64,000 nucleotides of DNA, taken from Winogradskyella marina (GTDB taxonomy: Bacteria > Bacteroidota > Bacteroidia > Flavobacteriales > Flavobacteriaceae). Location of the stretch: assembly GCF_015645385.1 (NCBI RefSeq), contig NZ_JADOET010000004.1:176324-240323 (forward strand), in the 5' to 3' direction. A program made the translations under genes and the position numbers. Positions 18,471-27,360 of the stretch are shown piece after piece. The notes beneath the pieces are model-generated. The model ran no database searches. It worked only from the letters and a program-made list of their open reading frames with translations, and was not told the DNA's origin. The stretch's first letter is position 1; each line of letters opens with the position of its first letter.

Positions 18471-21182
18471 TTGCATACAAAAAGCTTACACATACTTTTT
18501 ACCTTGAGTTTTACAGTGTTTATCAACACTTTTAGCTTCGCTCAAGAATTACCTAAAAAGAACGGAACGATTCCAATTGAGCAACGCAAAGATTCTGCTC
18601 ATATTGCTGTAGATTCCATTATTAAGCCTCCATTAAACACAAAAGAGATTGACTCTACACAACAGGACTCTGTAAAACAAAAAGGCTTATTAGAAGGTAC
18701 TGTAAAGTATAAAGCTAAAGATTATGTTTCCTTGAGTCAAAAAATGAAAACCATACGTTTATATAACGAAGCTGAAGTGTTATACCAAGACATGGAAATT
18801 AAGGCTGGCGTTATTGTCATTGATTATAGTAAAAACTTAGTTTATGCTGGCCGTTTAAAAGATTCTACAGGTTACACGCAGCGCCCTGTTTTTACGCAAG
18901 GTGAAAATGTTATTGAACCAGATTCTATTATTTTTAATACTGAAACTAAAAAAGCACTCGTTTTTAATTCTAGAACAGAGCAACAAGGTTTTAAAGTGTA
19001 TTCGCCAATCACTAAAAAAGAAAATGATTCCGTTTACTTTATGAAAAAAGGTCGATTTACAACGGCTGAAGATGAAGAAGATCCCGAATACCAATTCGTA
19101 ACAAGTAAAATGAAATTGGTTCCTAATAAAAAAGTAATTGTTGGTCCAACCTATATGGAAATTTATGGTGTTCCTACTCCTATCGCATTGCCTTTTGCGT
19201 TTTTTCCTATGACACAAAAGCAAACCTCTGGTATTATTTTCCCATCTTTTGGTGAGGATAGTAATAGAGGTTATAATTTACAAAATGGTGGCTATTATTT
19301 TGCCATTAGTGATTATTTAGATTTAGCAGTTTTAGGTGACTATTACACCAACGGTAGTTATGGTTTGCGAATAGAAAACAATTATGCAAAACGTTATAAG
19401 TTTAGAGGTAATTTAAGCTTTAGATATGAAAATTTACTAAATAGCGAACGCGGATTTCCAGATTTTAGTCAAAGTACTATATATAACCTGAGGTGGTCAC
19501 ACAATCAAGACGCTAAGGCGAATCCTAATTCTCGGTTTTCAGCATCGGTTAATTTAGGTAGTAGCTCATATTACCAAGAGTCTATTAACCAATTGAACCA
19601 GTCTAATTTTTTAAATAACACCTTAGCATCGTCGGTTTCCTATTCAAAAACGTTTGCAGGCGAACCGCAAGTCAACTTAAGTTTAACAGCAACACATAGA
19701 CAAAATACCAATACAGGTGATATTGATTTAACCTTACCTACAATGCAAGCGTCGATAGGTAGAATTTATCCTTTTGCGCCTAAAACAGGAACTAAAAAAG
19801 GTGCTATTCATAATATAAATTTTCAGGTCTCCTCTAGAGGAGAATACAGCATAAAAACTAACGATTCTATATTTGGTAAAGCTGAAATGTTTGATGATGC
19901 TATAACCGGAATGCGACACAGCATACCTGTAACAACCAACTTTAAGGTTTTCGATTATTTTAGTGTTAGTGCTAATGCCAATTTTGAAGAAACTTGGACA
20001 CTTAATACCGTTAAAAAATTCTACGACCAATCTTTAGAAGAGGTCGTTTCTGTAGATCAAAGTGGTTTTGATCGTTTTTTAACCTATAATGTTGGAGCAA
20101 GTGTAGGAACTACCATATACGGAATGTATAATTTTGAAGAAGAAGGCGAGGATAAAAAAATAAAAGCGATACGCCATGTAATGCGACCGTCTATTAGCTA
20201 TTCTATTAGTCCTGCTTTTGATCAGTATTATGAAACTTATGACGTCATTGATGCCGATGGAACCACTTCCGATCAGGTGGAATATACACGATTTGAGAAC
20301 TCTCTCTTTGGAAGACCTGGTAATCGTTATTCTAGTAGTGTTGGTATATCGTTAGGAAATAATCTTGAAGCTAAAATTAGAGCTAAAGACTCCACAAAAG
20401 CAGAGCCAGAAAAAATATTTATATTAAACAATCTCAATTTTTCTACGTCGTATGATATTGCTGCCGATTCATTACATTGGAGTCCTGTTCGTATGAGCGG
20501 TGGTACTCAAATTTTAAATAAAAAAATGAGTATTAACTTTGGTATGACCCTAAACCCCTACGCATTAGATAGCAATAATAATGTTATTAATACCTTTAAT
20601 GTTAATAATGGAGGAAGTCTATTTAGGCTTACATCTGCCAACGTAAATATGAGTTACACATTATCTAACGATAGTTTTTCTGGTGGCGCATCTGAAGAAA
20701 AAAATGCATCTGCACAAGAATCTGCGCGATCCGGAGGACGAACAGACGACTTATTTGGTCGCTCAGAAGATTATGCAGACAAACGGTTATCTGATGGAGA
20801 TAACGATAAGGAAAACGAAGAAAACAACGACTTTTATAACTACAAAATGCCCTGGAGCTTAAGACTGGCATATTCTGCAAATTATACAAATACACGTCGT
20901 GAAGATGAAATTTCGTCACATTCATTAATGTTTTCAGGAGATGTTGATATATCACCTAAATGGAGTCTAGGTGCATCTTCTGGGTACGATTTTCTTAATC
21001 AAGGTTTTACCTATACGCAATTACGTTTTGAGCGTGACTTATTAAGTTGGCGTATGAATTTCTCATGGATACCATTTAGTAATCGTAGCTCGTGGAATTT
21101 CTTTATTGGTATAAAATCGAATCTACTTAAAGACCTAAAATACGATAAACGTAAACAACCAGATCAACGATTGGGTAACTAA
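18471..21182 (+). CDS. lptD: LptD/OstA-like outer-membrane LPS-assembly protein
   Basis: A large exported protein (about 903 residues from the chosen start). It has an N-terminal OstA-like beta-jellyroll region (YKAKDYVSLSQKMKTIRLYN, then GPTYMEIYGVPTPIALPFAFFP) and a C-terminal beta-barrel of alternating strands, the organisation of Bacteroidota LptD homologues. Family role: inserting lipopolysaccharide into the outer leaflet. The TTG at 18471 is chosen because it gives a compact signal peptide ending FSFAQ, while the TTG at 18420 overlaps a -7 promoter box. A Ser/Asp/Glu-rich acidic stretch (about residues 745-800) interrupts the barrel and is probably a surface or periplasmic loop. It is divergent from the amidase gene. 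Confidence 0.85.
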   Translation: MHTKSLHILFTLSFTVFINTFSFAQELPKKNGTIPIEQRKDSAHIAVDSIIKPPLNTKEIDSTQQDSVKQKGLLEGTVKYKAKDYVSLSQKMKTIRLYNEAEVLYQDMEIKAGVIVIDYSKNLVYAGRLKDSTGYTQRPVFTQGENVIEPDSIIFNTETKKALVFNSRTEQQGFKVYSPITKKENDSVYFMKKGRFTTAEDEEDPEYQFVTSKMKLVPNKKVIVGPTYMEIYGVPTPIALPFAFFPMTQKQTSGIIFPSFGEDSNRGYNLQNGGYYFAISDYLDLAVLGDYYTNGSYGLRIENNYAKRYKFRGNLSFRYENLLNSERGFPDFSQSTIYNLRWSHNQDAKANPNSRFSASVNLGSSSYYQESINQLNQSNFLNNTLASSVSYSKTFAGEPQVNLSLTATHRQNTNTGDIDLTLPTMQASIGRIYPFAPKTGTKKGAIHNINFQVSSRGEYSIKTNDSIFGKAEMFDDAITGMRHSIPVTTNFKVFDYFSVSANANFEETWTLNTVKKFYDQSLEEVVSVDQSGFDRFLTYNVGASVGTTIYGMYNFEEEGEDKKIKAIRHVMRPSISYSISPAFDQYYETYDVIDADGTTSDQVEYTRFENSLFGRPGNRYSSSVGISLGNNLEAKIRAKDSTKAEPEKIFILNNLNFSTSYDIAADSLHWSPVRMSGGTQILNKKMSINFGMTLNPYALDSNNNVINTFNVNNGGSLFRLTSANVNMSYTLSNDSFSGGASEEKNASAQESARSGGRTDDLFGRSEDYADKRLSDGDNDKENEENNDFYNYKMPWSLRLAYSANYTNTRREDEISSHSLMFSGDVDISPKWSLGASSGYDFLNQGFTYTQLRFERDLLSWRMNFSWIPFSNRSSWNFFIGIKSNLLKDLKYDKRKQPDQRLGN

Positions 21183-21254
21183 AGGGCTTTTGTTAGTGTA
21201 GCTTATTTTTTCAAAACAATTTAGACACCAGAATAGTACTCCTGAATATTTTTA

Positions 21255-21276
21255 TTATTTCTGCATTCTGAAATAA
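21255..21276. repeat. Short inverted repeat in a repeat-like intergenic stretch
   Basis: TTATTTC (21255-21261) and GAAATAA (21270-21276) form a perfect 7-bp stem with an 8-base loop. The surrounding text (CTGAGCTGAAC, CATACTGAACTTGTTGAAG) resembles dispersed flavobacterial intergenic repeats. There is no T-tract after the stem, so terminator function is doubtful. Confidence 0.4.
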
Positions 21277-21330
21277 GCTGAGCTGAACATTCTTTTCCTG
21301 TTTGTTAATAATAGCATCATACTGAACTTG

Positions 21331-21358
21331 TTGAAGTGAAAATGTATTACTAAATTTG
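21331..21358 (+). promoter_or_regulatory. Promoter of ridA (TTG-N17-TAAATTTG)
   Basis: TTG at 21331-21333, a 17-base spacer, then TAAATTTG at 21351-21358. This is a full match to the Bacteroidota -33/-7 consensus. It predicts a leader of roughly 45 bases before the ATG at 21409 and rules out the GTG at 21358 as the start. Confidence 0.6.
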
Positions 21359-21408
21359 TGTTACACATAAACTTAAAAAGAGACATAGTTTTCTCCATTA
21401 CTAAAAGC

Positions 21409-21789
21409 ATGAAAAAAATTATAAACACTACCAATGCACCTGCTCCTATAGGACCATATAATCAAGCTATCTTATCAGGAAATACCTTATATACATCAGG
21501 CCAAATAGCCTTAAACCCTAAAACAATGGAATTGGTTATTGATGATATAAAGTCGGAAACCAAACAGGTTATGGAAAATATGAAAGCCGTTTTAGAAGCG
21601 GCGGACATGACATTTGAAAACGTTATTAAGTCCTCTATATTTATTAGCGACATGAATAACTTTAAGCAAATCAATGAAGTTTACGGTAAGTATTTTGACG
21701 AAGCTTCTGCACCTGCAAGAGAAACTGTTGAGGTGGCTAATTTACCTAAGTTTGTAAATGTTGAAATTAGTATGATCGCAATAAAATAG
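21409..21789 (+). CDS. ridA: RidA-family reactive intermediate (enamine/imine) deaminase
   Basis: A 126-residue YjgF/YER057c/UK114 protein. It hydrolyses reactive 2-aminoacrylate-type intermediates released by PLP enzymes, protecting the cell from damage (family knowledge). Diagnostic text is NAPAPIGPYNQAI near the N-terminus, TSGQIALNP, and the C-terminal substrate-site region PARETVEVANLPK containing the conserved Arg. The ATG at 21409 gives the standard family length; longer forms would run into the promoter. Single gene with its own promoter. Confidence 0.93.
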   Translation: MKKIINTTNAPAPIGPYNQAILSGNTLYTSGQIALNPKTMELVIDDIKSETKQVMENMKAVLEAADMTFENVIKSSIFISDMNNFKQINEVYGKYFDEASAPARETVEVANLPKFVNVEISMIAIK

Positions 21790-21930
21790 CTATATAACTA
21801 TTTAAACTTCAGCTAATGTAAGTGCTTATCTTCAAATTATTGTATTTTTCAACTCGAAATACCTTTAAGTTATAAGCATAATTGTTTTAACCGTAAATAA
21901 TATTAACTTAAATCTTAAAACCTAACCAAA

Positions 21931-22986
21931 TTGATTGAAGTCCTTAAAAATAAAGATGAATGGAGAACACTTGTCTCTCAGGTAGAGCATGCCGATTTTT
22001 ATCATACGTATGACTACCATCAACTTTCAAAAAAAATAGATGAAGAGCCAATTCTCTTAGCATATAAGGATGGTAATACTACAGTTGCTATACCTTTCCT
22101 TCTCAGAAAAATAAAAAACTCTAGCTATAAAGATGTTACATCTGTTTATGGATATGCAGGACCACTAACTATTAATTTAGATGAGCAGTTTGACTTCATA
22201 AAATTTCATAAATCACTCAATTCCTTTTTTAAGGACAATAAAATTATTGCCGTCTTTTCTAGACTGCATCCTTTTATGGATGAAAAAGAATCTGTTTTAG
22301 AAGGATTAGGACATATGGAATCCCTTGGTAAAGTGGTTTATATAGATTTGAATAAACCCTTAAAAGACCAAAGAGCATCATACAATAGAAGACTAAAAAC
22401 ATATTTAAATAAATCACGCAAACTTTGTACTGTAATTGAAGGCAATGTAGATGAGCATCTTGAATCTTTTATTCAATTATATACAGAAAACATGAAACGC
22501 GTAGACGCGGACGACAGTTACTTTTTTAGTACAGATTATTTTCATCAACTTTTAACGAGTGACGATATTGACGCTAAGTTATTACTCTGTAGACTCAACG
22601 AAACCCAAGAGGATATAGCAGGTGCTATTTTTATAAAAACAGGAGACATCGTTCAATATCATTTATCAGGTCTAAACGAAGATTATTTTGAACTCAACCC
22701 TATTAAGTTAATTATCGACGAAAAGCGAATTCAATCTACCTTGGACGGTTTTAGATATTTAAATCTTGGTGGAGGAAGAGGAAGTAAAGAAGATTCTTTG
22801 TTCAGGTTTAAGCGTGGATTTTCTAAAGATTTTAAATCCTTTAAAATCTGGAAACATATTGTTGATGAAGAGAACTATATCGCACTGACAGAAAATCATT
22901 TAGGAACATCAATAGATCACGAGAATTTGAATGCAGGATATTTCCCGGCTTATCGCGCTCCTATAACATCCAATTGTATCTCTTAA
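21931..22986 (+). CDS. FemAB-like aminoacyl/acyl transferase (GNAT fold)
   Basis: A 351-residue cytoplasmic protein with two GNAT-like halves: an N-terminal part with YHTYDYHQLSKK and VYGYAGPL, and a C-terminal part with LNLGGGRGSKEDSLFRFKRG. This is the arrangement of FemAB/peptidoglycan-bridge and related exopolysaccharide transferases. The family adds amino acids from aminoacyl-tRNA, or acyl groups, to cell-envelope precursors; the substrate here is unknown. The start is TTG at 21931 and no ATG is near. It stands alone, and no polysaccharide locus surrounds it. Confidence 0.8.
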   Translation: MIEVLKNKDEWRTLVSQVEHADFYHTYDYHQLSKKIDEEPILLAYKDGNTTVAIPFLLRKIKNSSYKDVTSVYGYAGPLTINLDEQFDFIKFHKSLNSFFKDNKIIAVFSRLHPFMDEKESVLEGLGHMESLGKVVYIDLNKPLKDQRASYNRRLKTYLNKSRKLCTVIEGNVDEHLESFIQLYTENMKRVDADDSYFFSTDYFHQLLTSDDIDAKLLLCRLNETQEDIAGAIFIKTGDIVQYHLSGLNEDYFELNPIKLIIDEKRIQSTLDGFRYLNLGGGRGSKEDSLFRFKRGFSKDFKSFKIWKHIVDEENYIALTENHLGTSIDHENLNAGYFPAYRAPITSNCIS

Positions 22987-23001
22987 GACGGAGCTTTAGT
23001 A

Positions 23002-23031
23002 TTGAATTACATAATCAATATCATAAATTTG
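23002..23031 (+). promoter_or_regulatory. Promoter of the DUF2400 gene (TTG-N19-TAAATTTG)
   Basis: TTG at 23002-23004, a 19-base spacer and TAAATTTG at 23024-23031, ending 20 bases before the TTG start codon at 23052. This is a complete match to the Bacteroidota consensus. Confidence 0.6.
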
Positions 23032-23051
23032 CAGTCTAAAGACCATTACTA

Positions 23052-23822
23052 TTGAAATTCAAAACATCAGAACTTAAAGATTTTTTAAACGAAAAAGTCA
23101 ATCTCTACAACAACCCAAAATTTATTGAGAGCGACCCAATTCAAATCCCACATCAATTTTCTAAAAAAGAAGATATTGAAATTGCGGCTTTTTTAACTGC
23201 GACTATTGCATGGGGAAACAGAAAAAGTATTATAAAAAATGCCAATCGAATGGTTGAGTTGTTGGACTACTCCCCTTTTGAGTTTATTATGCAACACCAA
23301 GAATCTGATTTAGAAAAGTTGAGTCCTTTTGTACATCGCACATTTAATGGTGATGATTTTATGCAGTTTATAAAAAGTCTACAACACATCTACAAAAATC
23401 ATAATGGTTTAGAACCTGTATTTTTAAAACATGCCGAAAAAGATTCTCTCCAAAATAGCATTCATCAGTTTAAAACCATATTTTTTGAAATTCCGCATTT
23501 AGGTCGAACACAAAAACATGTGAGCGATCCTCTCAAAAATTCGGCAGCGAAGCGCATTAATATGTATCTACGCTGGATGGTCCGTAATGACAACAATGGT
23601 GTCGATTTTGGCATCTGGAAATCACTATCTCCATCGCAATTAAGCTGTCCATTGGATGTACATTCTGGTAATGTGGCCAGAAAATTAGGTTTACTCAAAC
23701 GCAAGCAAAATGATGGAAAAGCTTTAGCCGAATTAGATAAAGCCTTAAGAAAACTAGACGTAAAAGATCCCGTAAAATACGACTTTGCTTTATTTGGATT
23801 GGGTGTTTTTGAAGGCTTCTAA
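23052..23822 (+). CDS. TIGR02757/DUF2400 family protein, function unknown
   Basis: A 256-residue soluble protein recognised from IAAFLTATIAWGNRKSIIKNA, the helical block FIMQHQESDLEKLSPFVHRTF, and SCPLDVHSGNVARKLGLL near the C-terminus. The C-terminal part resembles the helix-hairpin-helix layout of DNA glycosylase-type proteins, but a repair role is only an inference. It has no signal peptide. TTG start, supported by the promoter ending 20 bases upstream. It is followed by a ~200-base gap and then GMP reductase. Confidence 0.82.
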   Translation: MKFKTSELKDFLNEKVNLYNNPKFIESDPIQIPHQFSKKEDIEIAAFLTATIAWGNRKSIIKNANRMVELLDYSPFEFIMQHQESDLEKLSPFVHRTFNGDDFMQFIKSLQHIYKNHNGLEPVFLKHAEKDSLQNSIHQFKTIFFEIPHLGRTQKHVSDPLKNSAAKRINMYLRWMVRNDNNGVDFGIWKSLSPSQLSCPLDVHSGNVARKLGLLKRKQNDGKALAELDKALRKLDVKDPVKYDFALFGLGVFEGF

Positions 23823-24004
23823 GTTTATATGACACCTCGTGTTTTCAAGAATATTTAAATACAGAATTCTTTTGACATTAGTTAATATGTAACACAGTTA
23901 GGATGTTCAACATTAATCTACGCTAACACTTCTACTATAAACAATTGTTAATAAAACATCATAAGACACGTACAAATGTAAACGTCCTTTTTTTTAATAA
24001 CTTG

Positions 24005-24012
24005 TATTTTTG
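24005..24012 (+). promoter_or_regulatory. -7 box of guaC
   Basis: TATTTTTG matches TAnnTTTG and ends 24 bases before the ATG at 24037. No correctly spaced -33 TTG is seen. It overlaps the TTG at 24010, arguing against that TTG as the start codon. Confidence 0.4.
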
Positions 24013-24036
24013 AGTATAACCAAATTTTATCCAAAC

Positions 24037-25077
24037 ATGTATATTGAAAATGATATTAAATTAGGCTTTAAAGATGTCATGATTCGCCCAAAACGCTCTA
24101 CACTAAAAAGCAGATCCCAAGTGACATTAGAACGTAATTTTACATTTTTAAATAGCACAGCAACTTGGAATGGCGTTCCTATAATGGCTGCCAATATGGA
24201 TACCGTTGGGACTTTTGAAATGGCCTTAGTATTAGCTAAACAAAAACTATTTACTGCGATACATAAGCATTATACAACAGCTCAATGGGACAGCTTTTTA
24301 AATTCAGCTCCTAAGGACATAATAAACTATATCGCAATAAGTACAGGAACTGGCAAGGAGGATTCAGAAAAACTTAAAACGGTTTTTAAAAGTCATCCTG
24401 AATTAAAATTCATTTGTATTGATGTTGCTAATGGGTATTCAGAACATTTTGTAGACTTTTTACAGCAAACACGAAATCAATATCCTGATAAGGTTATTAT
24501 CGCTGGCAATGTTGTAACTGGTGAAATGGTGGAGCAATTACTACTCTCTGGAGCCGACATTGTAAAAGTTGGTATTGGTCCTGGAAGCGTATGTACAACA
24601 CGTGTAAAAACTGGCGTCGGTTATCCGCAATTATCGGCTATAATAGAATGCGCAGATGCAGCTCATGGCTTAGGAGGACAGATTATTAGCGATGGTGGCT
24701 GCTCCACTCCTGGTGACATTGCTAAAGCATTTGGCGCAGGTGCTGACTTTGTAATGCTTGGTGGTATGTTTGCTGGGCATACTGAAAGTGGTGGAGAGCT
24801 AATTACTAGAAACGGAGAACAATACAAACAATTTTACGGTATGAGTTCTGCAACTGCTATGGATAAATATGTTGGTGGAGTCGCAGAATACAGAGCTAGT
24901 GAAGGTAAAACCGTTGAAGTACCATACAAAGGTGATGTTGCAAATACGCTTCAAGATATTTTAGGAGGATTACGAAGTACCTGTACTTATGTCGGAGCAC
25001 AACGTTTAAAAGAGTTAACCAAGCGCACCACGTTTATTCGTGTTGCAGAGCAAGAAAATCAGGTTTATAATGGTTAA
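24037..25077 (+). CDS. guaC: GMP reductase
   Basis: NADPH-dependent enzyme of the IMPDH/GMPR TIM-barrel family that converts GMP to IMP in purine salvage (family knowledge). The 346 residues from the ATG match the usual ~347. Visible marks are [13 protein letters not shown] at the N-terminus, the catalytic Cys loop [20 protein letters not shown], and the phosphate-binding [15 protein letters not shown]. There is no CBS domain, which separates it from IMP dehydrogenase. The longer TTG form is rejected because it starts inside the -7 box. Single gene. Confidence 0.93.
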   Translation: MYIENDIKLGFKDVMIRPKRSTLKSRSQVTLERNFTFLNSTATWNGVPIMAANMDTVGTFEMALVLAKQKLFTAIHKHYTTAQWDSFLNSAPKDIINYIAISTGTGKEDSEKLKTVFKSHPELKFICIDVANGYSEHFVDFLQQTRNQYPDKVIIAGNVVTGEMVEQLLLSGADIVKVGIGPGSVCTTRVKTGVGYPQLSAIIECADAAHGLGGQIISDGGCSTPGDIAKAFGAGADFVMLGGMFAGHTESGGELITRNGEQYKQFYGMSSATAMDKYVGGVAEYRASEGKTVEVPYKGDVANTLQDILGGLRSTCTYVGAQRLKELTKRTTFIRVAEQENQVYNG

Positions 25078-25199
25078 GGTGTTCTGTCATTAGAATTAAT
25101 ATCCAACAAAATAAACTTTTTATTTAGGACTATTCAAGAGTTCTAAATTCAGGTTTCATTTTAGTATCTTTAAGCTTTTCAAATAAAAATCCAACTCAA

Positions 25200-26687
25200 A
25201 TGAAATATCATTTTACTCTCGTACTTCTACTTTGCTTTACATTCAGCTTCGCTCAAGATTTAAAAATCCCTGTAGATACAGCCTATGTTACTGAACATTC
25301 TGTTACCATAAAAGGAAAGCAAATAACGTATGAAGCTGAAACCGGATTCCAGCCCGTTTGGGATTCACAAGGTAAAATGATTGCTTCGCTTTACTATACC
25401 TATTACAAACGTACAAACGACACAAAAAACAGCAACAGACCAATTATTTACTCTTTTAATGGTGGTCCAGGTTCTGCGTCCCTTTGGATGCATATTGCTT
25501 ACACAGGACCAAAGGTTCTAAATATAGATGACGAAGGTTATCCAACGCAACCTTATGGTGTAAAAGACAATCCAAACTCTATTTTAGATGTTGCCGATAT
25601 TGTTTTTATAAACCCTGTAAACACAGGCTATTCTAGAAAAGTGGCGGATAAAGATGGCAAAATGCCAGACAACAAATTGTTTTTTGGTATAAACGCAGAC
25701 ATTAAATATCTCGCCAGTTGGATGAATACCTTTACCACAAGACATAATAAATGGCAATCTCCAAAATACATTATTGGAGAAAGTTATGGAGGCACACGAG
25801 TAATGGGTCTGTCTTTAGAACTTCAAAACAGTCAATGGATGTACCTTAATGGGGTTATTTTAGTATCTCCTGCAGATTATAAAGTGCTTCGTGTTGGAGG
25901 TCCATTATCGTCTAGTTTAAATTTACCTTATTATACAGCGGCAGCATGGTATCACAACATGCTTCCACCAGCGCTTCAAGACAAAGATTTATTAGAGATA
26001 TTACCAGAAGTAGAACATTTTGCCATTAACGATTTAATGCCTGCTATTGCTAAGGGTGGATCTATTTTAGATGCCGAAAAGAACGCAATTGCCAAACAGA
26101 TGAGTTATTATTCTGGTTTATCTGAAAAGGTGATTTTACAACAAAATTTAGATGTTCCGACACGGTTTTTCTGGAAAGAACTCCTACGCGATAAAACGGG
26201 TGAAACTATTGGACGCTTAGATTCGAGATATATTGGAATTGATAAAGTTGAAACTGGAACACGTCCAGATTACAGCGCAGAACTCACGTCTTGGTTACAT
26301 TCATTCACACCTGCAATTAATTATTATATTCAAAATGAATTAGGCTTTAAAACCGATGTAAAATATAATGTCTTTGGAAATACTGGTCGCTGGGATAATT
26401 CAAATGATACTACTAGAGATGATTTACGCCAAGCCATGGCACAAAACCCTTATTTAAAAGTATTAACGCAGTCTGGGTATTACGATGGTGCAACTACGTA
26501 TTTTGCAGCAAAGTATTCGCAATGGCAAGTAGATCCTAGTGGAAAAATGAAAGACAGATTCTCTTTTAAAGGCTACAGAAGTGGACATATGATGTATTTA
26601 AGGAATGAAGACCTCATTAAAGCAAATGATGATTTACGAGAATTTATTGCGAATTCATTGTCTAATGGAAAATCGGCTAAATATTAA
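25200..26687 (+). CDS. S10-family serine carboxypeptidase-like peptidase
   Basis: An exported 495-residue alpha/beta hydrolase of the S10 carboxypeptidase family, which trims C-terminal residues from peptides. It has a signal peptide ending FTFSFAQ, the oxyanion block SFNGGPGSAS, the nucleophile GESYGG (Ser near 195), a late Asp (SGYYDGATTY) and His (SGHMMYLR). ATG start. A near-consensus box TATCTTTA at 25165-25172 precedes it. Probably periplasmic peptide degradation; the substrate is unknown. Downstream lies a 670-base stretch with only a decayed gene. Confidence 0.9.
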   Translation: MKYHFTLVLLLCFTFSFAQDLKIPVDTAYVTEHSVTIKGKQITYEAETGFQPVWDSQGKMIASLYYTYYKRTNDTKNSNRPIIYSFNGGPGSASLWMHIAYTGPKVLNIDDEGYPTQPYGVKDNPNSILDVADIVFINPVNTGYSRKVADKDGKMPDNKLFFGINADIKYLASWMNTFTTRHNKWQSPKYIIGESYGGTRVMGLSLELQNSQWMYLNGVILVSPADYKVLRVGGPLSSSLNLPYYTAAAWYHNMLPPALQDKDLLEILPEVEHFAINDLMPAIAKGGSILDAEKNAIAKQMSYYSGLSEKVILQQNLDVPTRFFWKELLRDKTGETIGRLDSRYIGIDKVETGTRPDYSAELTSWLHSFTPAINYYIQNELGFKTDVKYNVFGNTGRWDNSNDTTRDDLRQAMAQNPYLKVLTQSGYYDGATTYFAAKYSQWQVDPSGKMKDRFSFKGYRSGHMMYLRNEDLIKANDDLREFIANSLSNGKSAKY

Positions 26688-26826
26688 GAGTTATCTCTAT
26701 TATACTTTAGAAATTTACTATAAAATCTCAAATTACAACAACTAAATTCCAAGGCTTACTCTTACGGATAATAACGCTAACTAACTATATAGATTTTAGA
26801 TGACGATATAATAGTTTAGACATTTG

Positions 26827-27284
26827 CTATGCCTTTTTCTTTTTTAAACTGAATATTAAAATACTAATTAAGGTACCAAATAAAAATCCTAAAAACAGAT
26901 AATATTCAAAATGGAAGCTATTAATTGGAAAGCTAGGTTTAATGCCTTCTCATACATCAAAACTCGAGATCAACGGTAATTTTTCAGAAATATAAACTAC
27001 TCTAAAACCCCAGAATAGAATTCCAAAACCAACAATAAATAAATTCCTTTTGTAATAAGTGGAAGTATTTTAATTTTCTGAATAATTAAATAAAGAATAG
27101 AGATAAAGCCAGTTTAAAGTACAAATATTAATTTTGACATAAATTGATCTGAATCCTTATTACTTATTAAGTCCACATTTTCGGCTTGAACTGCATCTAA
27201 AGATATTTCCCAAAACGGTTGATATCGTATAACACCTGCTACGAAAGGAATAACAATTACTACAACGTATTTTAATGTATTCAT
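26827..27284 (-). pseudogene. Decayed small membrane-protein gene
   Basis: Reading the minus strand from the ATG at 27284 gives MNTLKYVVVIVIPFVAGVIR and 56 codons to an in-frame TAA (27114-27116). The frame resumes as coding-like text (TGFISILYLIIQKIKILP). After a frameshift it continues with FIVGFGILFWGFRVVYIS and, past an in-frame TGA (26950-26952), FEYYLFLGFLFGTLISILIF then KKKKA and a TAG at 26827-26829. The span of 458 bases is not a multiple of three, confirming a net frameshift. At least three hydrophobic segments remain readable. I do not recognise the family. The rest of 26688-27360 holds nothing else but the rpsA terminator. Confidence 0.7.
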
Positions 27285-27301
27285 TTTTCAAAATAATAGA
27301 A

Positions 27302-27336
27302 ATAAAAAAAAAGCCTCTCGAATATCGAGAGGCTTT
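27302..27336 (-). terminator. Rho-independent terminator of rpsA
   Basis: A 12-bp perfect stem (27310-27321 with 27325-27336, arms AAAGCCTCTCGA/TCGAGAGGCTTT) with a 3-base loop. On the minus strand it is followed by a run of T (the A run at 27302-27312). It begins 24 bases after the rpsA stop codon. Confidence 0.88.
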
Positions 27337-27360
27337 ATAATATAGATTAATGAGATGAGA

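Noticed and set aside
18855..19223. 122-residue minus-strand frame inside the LptD-like gene
   Set aside because: Low-complexity Phe/Cys/Arg-rich text typical of an antisense shadow.
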